Assembly: GCA_947587115.1 (NCBI GenBank)
Contig: CANPXY010000022.1
Span: forward strand, 1 to 16,748
DNA length: 16,748 nt
From: an uncultured Bacilli bacterium
GTDB lineage: Bacteria > Bacillota_I > Bacilli_A > RF39 > UBA660
Direction: 5' to 3'
Each line of letters opens with the position of its first letter. The stretch's first letter is position 1. Both the position numbers and the translations under genes were made by a program. Below the pieces are notes generated by a model, which saw only the letters and a list, made by a program, of their open reading frames with translations, was not told the origin of the DNA and made no database searches. Positions 7,044 through 12,815 of this stretch are shown one piece after another.

Positions 7044-7748
7044 ATGGCACGTAAAGCACTTGTTACTGATGAACAAAGGGTAAAAAAACCAAAAAGAGAA
7101 AAGAAAGAAAAAGTCAAAAAAACAAAAGTTCCAAAAGAAAAGGTTGAAAAGGCAAAGAAAGAGCGCAAGCCCATCAATGTTAGAAAGATTATCAACATTG
7201 CTTTTACAGTTATTCTTGTTGCTCTAGCAGTAGTGCTCATTGATTTTATATGTATCTTTGAATTTCATATCGGACCGTTCTTTGCAGTTCGTACCAATGT
7301 TTATAATGACGGTGGTACGAAAGTTTACTATGGCATTGGTTATAAAGTGATCAAATATCATCAAACGAACGGAAAACAAGGAACGAAGGTTGGCTTTTGG
7401 ACGATGCCTTACTCGACGGCAGTTACTCCGGTTGAACTTCTTGATTTAGCTATTGCTTATCGTAACGACCCAGTAAAAACTTATAAGAAATACTATGATC
7501 AATATTTAGAGTTGACTGGCAATGTTCAGCTAGTAGATAATCAGAAAAAGACCATTACTGTTCGGTATACCGATCCAGATGGAAAGTATACTTTGGATGT
7601 AGTTGCGAATCTATATGATCAAGATATAGATCTATCGGTGTATGGAGTTGGAACAGAGGTTACTTTTGTAGGAAGTGTATCTGGTTTCCAAGATAAAACG
7701 GATACAATGCCTAATCAAATTCTAATGCGTGATTGCTTTATTAGATAG
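7044..7748 (+). CDS. Single-pass membrane protein with lysine-rich tail and OB-like extracellular domain
   Basis: No named function is recognised. The 234-residue protein has three parts. Residues 12-48 are dominated by Lys, Glu, Arg and Val in KKxK-type repeats with a strong net positive charge. Residues about 50-72 form one transmembrane helix, which by the positive-inside rule puts the tail in the cytoplasm. The outer part has a block PFFAVRTNVYNDGGTKVYYG (78-97) followed by YKVIKYHQ, resembling a module seen in uncharacterised Firmicutes envelope proteins. It ends with about 80 residues (152-232) whose pattern, LELTGNVQLVD then VGTEVTFVGSVSGF and a final LMRDC, resembles the OB-fold tRNA_anti-like family. 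The start at ATG 7044 follows AGAGGTG by six bases; the in-frame GTG at 7035 lies in that site. It occupies the position where Bacillus carries the CamS lipoprotein gene but does not resemble CamS and has no lipobox. Confidence 0.85.
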   Translation: MARKALVTDEQRVKKPKREKKEKVKKTKVPKEKVEKAKKERKPINVRKIINIAFTVILVALAVVLIDFICIFEFHIGPFFAVRTNVYNDGGTKVYYGIGYKVIKYHQTNGKQGTKVGFWTMPYSTAVTPVELLDLAIAYRNDPVKTYKKYYDQYLELTGNVQLVDNQKKTITVRYTDPDGKYTLDVVANLYDQDIDLSVYGVGTEVTFVGSVSGFQDKTDTMPNQILMRDCFIR

Positions 7749-7770
7749 TATCTAAAAAATTAAAATAGGG

Positions 7771-7802
7771 ACAAGAATCTATTCAACGATTCTTGTTTTT
7801 TT
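7771..7802 (+). terminator. Intrinsic terminator before the phase-variable unit
   Basis: ACAAGAATC (7771-7779) and GATTCTTGT (7788-7796) form a perfect nine-base-pair stem with an eight-base loop, followed by a T run to 7802. Confidence 0.9.
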
Positions 7803-7818
7803 GCTTTCTATTTAAGGT

Positions 7819-7836
7819 CCCCATTGACAGATGGGG
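7819..7836. repeat. Inverted repeat around the -35 box
   Basis: CCCCAT (7819-7824) and ATGGGG (7831-7836) are exact reverse complements flanking TGACAG, so most of the -35 hexamer lies in the loop and the right arm merges into the G tract. It could be a regulator site or a side effect of the G tract. Confidence 0.45.
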
Positions 7837-7858
7837 GGGGGGGGGTTGGATGTATACT
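7824..7858 (+). promoter_or_regulatory. Promoter with poly-G spacer (candidate phase-variation switch)
   Basis: A consensus TTGACA (7824-7829) and a good TATACT (7853-7858) are separated by 23 bases, too long for normal SigA recognition. Of those 23 bases, 13 are a G run (7833-7845); seven Gs would give the optimal 17. The boxes lie 34 bases upstream of the surface-protein start codon, the usual distance, so they are likely the real promoter. As written it should be off or weak. Confidence 0.7.
7833..7845. repeat. Homopolymer tract of 13 Gs
   Basis: Thirteen consecutive Gs lie between promoter boxes in an otherwise AT-rich sequence; no other G or C run of similar length was noticed in the window. 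Such tracts change length by slipped-strand mispairing and are also prone to sequencing length error. Confidence 0.95.
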
Positions 7859-7891
7859 AAAATAGTAAGAATCAAGAATGGAGGTTAAGCG

Positions 7892-9040
7892 ATGAATGAG
7901 TCAAAAAAGAAGAAATTTATCATAGTACTCCCCATTCTTGTAGGAACGGTTCTTTTAGTAGGAATCTCTTATGCATGGCTTATGTTGACCTTAAATGGAG
8001 AAAGCTCTAATGCAGTAAAAGGAGGTAATTTGTCCTTAGTCTTAGATGATACAATGACCAAAGGGATCCAAATCGAAGGCGCCTTACCCATGAGTGATGA
8101 AGTGGGGAAAAGGCAAGATCCATATCACTTTACCTTGACGAATAATGGAACCGTATCAAGTAAATATACGATCTATTTAGATGAGGTAGAAATCGACGAT
8201 GGGGAAGAGAAGTTGGCTGAAGAATTGATAAAAATCCATCGTTTTAAGCATGAAGTATATGATCTAACAGACAAAATATCAGATTTAAAAGCAGGAGATC
8301 AAGAGAACTCTTATATAATCGATGAAGGTTATATATACCCAGATAAAACCTATGAGTTTGATATCAGACTATGGTTGGATAGTGAGATAACGGATCCAAC
8401 ATTGATTGCCGGAAAAATATTTAAAGGAAAGATCAGAGTCGAAGGGGAACAATTACAGCCAACACCAGAATATTGTTTTAAAAATGGATATTTGTGTTAT
8501 GAAGGAAATCCAGATGGGTTACCAGTGATAACCGATGTAGTTTTTCCTGAGAGAATCACAGGTACAGGAATCGATAGTACTTATGCTAATAAAGGAATTA
8601 CCAACTTGTATTTGCCACCAAAATTTGATTATTGGTCTTGGAATGCATTTGCTCACAATAAAATATCAGGAGCTTTAGTGATACCAGATAGTGTAACTGG
8701 AGCTGGAGGAAAAACAGCTCCCTTCCAAAATAATCAAATCGAAACAGTCGAAATTAGTAAGAATATGACTACTTTGCCTCGAGATTTTGTAGCAAATAAT
8801 CGCATTCGAAGTGTCATCATACCAGATAATATTATTTCAATAGAAGATAATGCTTTTGGCAGTAATCAATTAACGAGTGTCACAATTAAGGGAAAAAATG
8901 GCATATCAGAGTTTAAAAGTCTTGGAAATAATGTTTTTGGTTGGGCCCCTGGAAGTAACTGTGCAATCTATTATAATGCTCATAAAACAGAAGAGTACTA
9001 CGGATTAGACCATAATCCTTGCATCCATTTTGAACCATAA
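7892..9040 (+). CDS. Surface protein: TasA/camelysin-like N-terminal half with BspA-type leucine-rich repeats
   Basis: A 382-residue exported protein. A basic start and hydrophobic helix (about 9-33) are followed by a region (about 34-185) with the pattern of TasA/camelysin-like fibre proteins: a small polar stretch after the helix, LPMSDEVG (65-72), then PYHFTLTNNG and a beta-rich core. Residues about 209-345 look like BspA-type (LRR_5) repeats, with recurring IPDxI or IPDSV, an AF residue pair, and N-x-L/I-x-x-V-x-I, for example IPDNIISIEDNAFGSNQL (310-327). BspA repeats often mediate adhesion. Four cysteines (195, 202, 357, 377) flank the repeats. There is no LPXTG sorting signal and no neighbouring SipW or sortase gene, so it is probably held by the N-terminal helix. 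The ATG follows GGAGGT (7880-7885) by six bases. Terminators flank the gene on both sides, and the upstream promoter carries the G tract, so it is a monocistronic, probably switchable surface antigen or adhesin. The TasA-like assignment is by pattern only. Confidence 0.8.
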   Translation: MNESKKKKFIIVLPILVGTVLLVGISYAWLMLTLNGESSNAVKGGNLSLVLDDTMTKGIQIEGALPMSDEVGKRQDPYHFTLTNNGTVSSKYTIYLDEVEIDDGEEKLAEELIKIHRFKHEVYDLTDKISDLKAGDQENSYIIDEGYIYPDKTYEFDIRLWLDSEITDPTLIAGKIFKGKIRVEGEQLQPTPEYCFKNGYLCYEGNPDGLPVITDVVFPERITGTGIDSTYANKGITNLYLPPKFDYWSWNAFAHNKISGALVIPDSVTGAGGKTAPFQNNQIETVEISKNMTTLPRDFVANNRIRSVIIPDNIISIEDNAFGSNQLTSVTIKGKNGISEFKSLGNNVFGWAPGSNCAIYYNAHKTEEYYGLDHNPCIHFEP

Positions 9041-9069
9041 CTATAAAATTGCCTGTTCTAATGAAAAAG

Positions 9070-9092
9070 AATACCCAGTTGGGTATTTTTTT
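9070..9092 (+). terminator. Intrinsic terminator after the surface-protein gene
   Basis: AATACCC and GGGTATT pair around the loop AGTT, followed by seven Ts ending at 9092. A-rich sequence on the left could let it work on the opposite strand too. Confidence 0.85.
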
Positions 9093-9100
9093 GGTATAAT
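9092..9100 (+). promoter_or_regulatory. Extended -10 promoter of gatCAB
   Basis: TGgTATAAT (TATAAT at 9095-9100) begins at the end of the upstream terminator's T run. The -35 position falls inside the terminator hairpin and has no good hexamer, so the extended -10 probably carries recognition. The implied transcription start near 9107 makes the ATG at 9108 almost leaderless and favours the gatC GTG at 9126. Confidence 0.65.
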
Positions 9101-9125
9101 ATTCTCGATGAAAGGAAGATGTGTA

Positions 9126-9425
9126 GTGGAAGAGAAATTGAGCAAAGAAGAAGTATTGCATGTCGCACACCTTGCGCGCATTAAAGTAAGTGATGAAGAA
9201 ATTGAAAAATATCGTATTCAATTAAAAGAATTGTTGAACGAAGTAGATAAAATTAATGAAGTTGTCGGCTACGATGAAGAGATGATGATCACTCCGATCA
9301 AAGATGAGGCCTTACTTCATTCGGATGAAGTAGAAGATCAGATTTCTTTTGAAGAGGTCCGTTCTAACATTCCGCATACGAGCGGTAGTTTTATTGAGGT
9401 TCCAAAGGTGGTGCAACATGAGTAA
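9126..9425 (+). CDS. gatC: Aspartyl/glutamyl-tRNA amidotransferase subunit C
   Basis: GatC is the small subunit that wraps around GatA and stabilises the GatCAB complex, which converts Glu-tRNA(Gln) and/or Asp-tRNA(Asn) to the correctly charged forms in bacteria lacking GlnRS or AsnRS. The 99-residue product has the family pattern SKEEVLHVAHLARIKVSDEE near the start, a helical LKELLNEVDKINEV stretch, and a C-terminal VEDQISFEEV and IPHTSGSFIEVPKVV. GTG at 9126 is chosen because AAAGGAAG (9111-9118) is seven bases upstream and the length fits the family; the frame is open to 9030 but that extension is intergenic. The stop overlaps the gatA start. Confidence 0.95.
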   Translation: MEEKLSKEEVLHVAHLARIKVSDEEIEKYRIQLKELLNEVDKINEVVGYDEEMMITPIKDEALLHSDEVEDQISFEEVRSNIPHTSGSFIEVPKVVQHE

Positions 9426-10872
9426 GTATTTGGATCATAGTATTTTAGAAATTCATGAATTATTGAAAAGTAAGCAAATTACGCCGCTTACATTGGTAAA
9501 AGAAGCGTTTGAGAGAATCGAGGAAGAAGCAAGTTTAAATGCCTTTATTACGCTTAATAAAGAAGCAGCCATCAAGGAAGCTAAAGCTTTGGAAAATATG
9601 GAAGTTGATAACGTTTTATTTGGAATTCCTATTGCTGTTAAGGACAATATCACGACCAAGGGGTTGCGAACTACTTGTGCTTCTAAAATGTTAGAGCAAT
9701 TTGTTCCGGTATATGACGCTACCGTAGTAGAGAAATTGCATGATTGCCATATGATCATTATCGGCAAGACCAACATGGATGAATTTGCGATGGGCTCTAC
9801 TTCCGAGACTAGCTATTTTAAGGCTCCACATAATCCGTGGGATACAGAACGTATTGCGGGGGGCTCTTCCGGTGGAAGTGCTGCGGCTGTAGCGGCTCGC
9901 TTGGTTCCTTTTGCGCTTGGATCGGATACGGGAGGAAGTATCCGACAGCCATCGAGCTATACTGGCATTGTAGGAATGAAACCAACTTATGGAAGAATTT
10001 CACGTTATGGTTTGATCGCATTTGCTTCTAGTTTAGATCAGATTGGTCCCATGAGTCGCAATGTCTATGAAAATGCCCTTCTGTTAAATATTTTGGTTGG
10101 TCAAGATCGCCATGATCTAACAAGTGTGGCCAAAGATCCAGAAGACTTTACGAGATTGTTAGACAACGATGTTCGCGGAATGAAGGTCGCTATTCCTAAC
10201 TATTTTGTAAGTGATATCGTAAGTGATGAGATCAAGGAAAAAATTGATGAAGTCGTCAAGTTTTTGAAGAGTCAAGGAGTGATCGTCGATTATGTCGATC
10301 TACCTTACTTGGATAAAGCAGTTACACTTTATCAAATTATTGCGATGGGTGAAGCCAGCAGCAATCTTGCGCGTTTTGATGGAATCCGTTATGGCTATGC
10401 GGTCGAAGATCCTAAAGATTTAGAGGACTTATATTGTAGAAGCCGTCAAGAAGGATTTGGGGACGAAGTTAAACGTCGTATTATGGTCGGTTCTTATTTG
10501 TTGAGTGGCGAGAATGCGAAGGTTTATTATACGAAAGCTCAACAGATCCGTGATGATATTTGTAAAAGTTTTGAGCAATGTTTTAAGGATTATGATTTGG
10601 TGATTGGACCAACGACGACGACGGTTGCTTATCATTTAAATGAGGGCATGGATGATCCTCTTAAATCGTTCTTGGATGACGTTTTGGTCATTCCTGTCAA
10701 TATGGCGGGACTTCCAGGAATGAATCTTCCCGTTGGTTTTTCTAAAGAACATATGCCAATAGGCTTACACATCATTGGAAATTATTTTGAGGAAGCTAAG
10801 ATGTATCAGTTGGCAAGATTCCTTGAGAAAAACTTAGCTTTAGATTTAAATCCAAAGGAAGGAGGTAAGTAG
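9418..10872 (+). CDS. gatA: Aspartyl/glutamyl-tRNA amidotransferase subunit A
   Basis: GatA is the glutaminase subunit of GatCAB and releases ammonia from glutamine with an amidase-signature Ser-cisSer-Lys triad. In the 484-residue product these are K75 (AVKDN), S150 in AGGSSGGSAAA (147-157) and S174 in SDTGGSIRQPSS (169-180). GMKPTYGRISRYG follows as expected. The ATG overlaps the gatC stop (ATGAGTAA) and has AAAGGTGGTG just upstream, so translation is coupled. The length matches other Bacilli GatA proteins. The GGAGGTAAG at its 3' end is the ribosome binding site of gatB. Confidence 0.98.
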   Translation: MSKYLDHSILEIHELLKSKQITPLTLVKEAFERIEEEASLNAFITLNKEAAIKEAKALENMEVDNVLFGIPIAVKDNITTKGLRTTCASKMLEQFVPVYDATVVEKLHDCHMIIIGKTNMDEFAMGSTSETSYFKAPHNPWDTERIAGGSSGGSAAAVAARLVPFALGSDTGGSIRQPSSYTGIVGMKPTYGRISRYGLIAFASSLDQIGPMSRNVYENALLLNILVGQDRHDLTSVAKDPEDFTRLLDNDVRGMKVAIPNYFVSDIVSDEIKEKIDEVVKFLKSQGVIVDYVDLPYLDKAVTLYQIIAMGEASSNLARFDGIRYGYAVEDPKDLEDLYCRSRQEGFGDEVKRRIMVGSYLLSGENAKVYYTKAQQIRDDICKSFEQCFKDYDLVIGPTTTTVAYHLNEGMDDPLKSFLDDVLVIPVNMAGLPGMNLPVGFSKEHMPIGLHIIGNYFEEAKMYQLARFLEKNLALDLNPKEGGK

Positions 10873-10873
10873 G

Positions 10874-12295
10874 GTGAGTACATATCAAAAGACGATCGGT
10901 ATTGAAGTTCATTGTGAGCTTAAGACCAATACGAAAATGTTTTCTAGTGCCAAAAATGGCTATGGAGATTCTGCGAACTGTAATCTCACTTTGCTGGACT
11001 TGGGCTATCCTGGAACACTTCCTTTAATTAATGACTATGCTGTGACGTTGGCTTTACGAGCAGCACTTGCTTTACATTGTGAGATTCATCGTGAAATGTA
11101 CTTTGATCGTAAGAATTATTTTTATCCTGATTTGCCAAAGGGTTATCAAATTACGCAAGCTAAGACTCCTATCGGGATCAATGGCTATGTAGAAATTGAG
11201 GTAGATGGGAAGCCAAAAACGATCCGTATTCACGATATTCATATCGAGGAAGATACCGCCAAAAGTGTCCATCAAGGGAATCATTCTTATTTAGATTTTA
11301 ATCGAGCAGGGGTACCACTGATCGAAATTGTTACAGAGCCTGATATGAACAGCAGTGAAGAAGCGATGCTCTATTTGGAAAAATTGCGGTCTTTGCTTCT
11401 TTATGCCGATGTTTCTGATTGTAAGATCGAAGAGGGCAGCATGCGATGTGATGTCAATGTATCGATCAGTAAAGATGATACCTTGGGAGTTCGTACCGAG
11501 ACTAAAAATATTGGATCTATTCGTAATGTAGGACTTGCCATCGAAAGTGAAGCACTTCGTCAAGAGAAGCTCTTGGAAGAGGGAATTGCTATTCAAGAAG
11601 AGACTCGTCGTTATGATGATGCATCAAAAGAGACGGTCTTGATGCGGGTTAAAGAGATTGGCAATGACTATCGTTATTTCCCAGAGCCCGATATTCCAAA
11701 GTTGTGCTTAAGTGAGGAACGAATTCGCAAGGTTCAAGAACAAATGCCAATGCTTCCCGATGATCGAAAGGCACGTTATCAAGCTTTGGGGTTGTCTGAT
11801 CTATCGAGCAGTAAGTTGATTCAAAATAAACCACTCAGCGACTATTTCAATCTTTTTTTAGAAGATGATATCGATTTTGTGATGCTCAGCAACTTACTTT
11901 TAGGGGACATTTCTTTCTATCTCAATCGAACAATGAAGACGCTTATGGATACGACGCTTACGAAGGAGCGCATGTTATCGTTATTGCAACATCTTTACGA
12001 TCAGACGATTACGACAAAAAATGTGAAAGATCTATTGGAAGAATTTCTTGAGACCGATAAAGATATTGATACCATCTGTAAAGAAAAGGGAATTCAAAAT
12101 ATCAGCGATACGACACTTCTAAGCACAATTATCAAGAATATAATAGAACAGAATCCAGAAAGTGTGAAAGATTATCAACAAGGGCGCGATCGGGCCATTA
12201 AATATTTGATGGGTCAAGTTATGAAAGAGACGAAAGGTTCGGCAAATCCGAGTCTAGCGCGCGATTTACTCGAAGAGGAACTTAAAAAACAATAA
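10874..12295 (+). CDS. gatB: Aspartyl/glutamyl-tRNA amidotransferase subunit B
   Basis: GatB binds the misacylated tRNA and carries out its ATP-dependent activation before ammonia from GatA is added. The 473-residue product has the N-terminal IGIEVHCELKTNTKMF (8-23), the YFDRKNYFYPDLPKGYQ stretch near 81-97, DFNRAGVPLIEIVTEPD near 142-158, and a C-terminal helical GatB/YqeY domain (about 330-473). Length is normal for the family. The start is GTG at 10874, seven bases after GGAGGT (10861-10866) and one base after the gatA stop. No clear terminator follows, so readthrough into the next genes is possible. Confidence 0.98.
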   Translation: MSTYQKTIGIEVHCELKTNTKMFSSAKNGYGDSANCNLTLLDLGYPGTLPLINDYAVTLALRAALALHCEIHREMYFDRKNYFYPDLPKGYQITQAKTPIGINGYVEIEVDGKPKTIRIHDIHIEEDTAKSVHQGNHSYLDFNRAGVPLIEIVTEPDMNSSEEAMLYLEKLRSLLLYADVSDCKIEEGSMRCDVNVSISKDDTLGVRTETKNIGSIRNVGLAIESEALRQEKLLEEGIAIQEETRRYDDASKETVLMRVKEIGNDYRYFPEPDIPKLCLSEERIRKVQEQMPMLPDDRKARYQALGLSDLSSSKLIQNKPLSDYFNLFLEDDIDFVMLSNLLLGDISFYLNRTMKTLMDTTLTKERMLSLLQHLYDQTITTKNVKDLLEEFLETDKDIDTICKEKGIQNISDTTLLSTIIKNIIEQNPESVKDYQQGRDRAIKYLMGQVMKETKGSANPSLARDLLEEELKKQ

Positions 12296-12296
12296 A

Positions 12297-12325
12297 TTGC
12301 AACTTCGGGGAACATGTTGTATAAT
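12297..12325 (+). promoter_or_regulatory. SigA-type promoter for the membrane-protein/GGDEF/YihY operon
   Basis: TTGCAA (12297-12302) and TATAAT (12320-12325) are separated by exactly 17 bases. The promoter starts two bases after the gatB stop codon. Confidence 0.75.
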
Positions 12326-12348
12326 GAGAATACGAGGATGTGAAGAAA

Positions 12349-12813
12349 ATGAAATTTTTTAAGAAAAATAAATATACGATTATCGTCATTGTTGCTTTTA
12401 TTCTTTTGGTATTCATTGGCGCTAAAGCGATGGAATTGTTTTTTCCAAATACCGGGAAAGCAGTCTATGGTGATCGCCTCGATGGAATTGAGAAAGTGCA
12501 AATTCAAGATTCAAAAATAGATCAAATTCTTACTGAGATGAAAGAAGACGCCATCGTCAGCGACATTACTGAAAATACCCAGGGAAAGATCGTCAACTTT
12601 GTTATCACTGTTACTGATGAGACCGGAGTAGATGCTGCCAAAGGCCTTGCCGATAAAGCCATTGCCTCTTTCGAAGAAGATCAGAAAAAATATTATGACT
12701 TTCAAGTGTTGATCAAGAAAGAGAACAAAGAACTTACCGATTTCCCAATCATTGGTTATCGTCATCATGATCGAGATGCATTTGTGTGGACGAAAGATAG
12801 GGCAGGTGCTTAA
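12349..12813 (+). CDS. Single-pass membrane protein of unknown function
   Basis: No family is recognised. The 154-residue product has a basic start (KFFKKNK), one transmembrane helix at about residues 10-28, and an outer domain of about 120 residues with alternating beta-like and helical stretches: GIEKVQIQDSKIDQIL, then GKIVNFVITVTDETG, a helix AAKGLADKAIASFEEDQKKY, and beta-like FQVLIKKE. The C-terminal PIIGYRHHDRDAFVW is distinctive. There is no lipobox or signal-peptidase site. The ATG at 12349 is preferred to the in-frame GTG at 12340, which lies too close to GAGG (12334-12337). It is two bases upstream of the sensor-like GGDEF protein and its 3' end holds that gene's ribosome binding site. 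Tight coupling and a shared extracellular location suggest the two may work together, but that is inference. Confidence 0.85.
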   Translation: MKFFKKNKYTIIVIVAFILLVFIGAKAMELFFPNTGKAVYGDRLDGIEKVQIQDSKIDQILTEMKEDAIVSDITENTQGKIVNFVITVTDETGVDAAKGLADKAIASFEEDQKKYYDFQVLIKKENKELTDFPIIGYRHHDRDAFVWTKDRAGA

Positions 12814-12815
12814 GA

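Noticed and set aside
7013..7240. Antisense frame opposite the lysine-rich tail
   Set aside because: Its phenylalanine/serine-rich product is the mirror of the AAA/AAG lysine codons on the plus strand; no ribosome binding site or family.
9030..9125. N-terminal extension of GatC back to 9030
   Set aside because: The open frame crosses the surface-protein stop, a terminator and the gatCAB promoter. A good ribosome binding site and normal family length point to GTG 9126.
8913..9221. Minus-strand frame across the surface-protein 3' end and gatC start
   Set aside because: It covers two real genes, a terminator and a promoter, and has no recognisable protein pattern.
9349..9417. Longer GatA starting near 9349
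   Set aside because: It would overlap gatC by about 75 bases, lacks family similarity in that part, and ATG 9418 has a strong ribosome binding site and the classic ATGAGTAA overlap.
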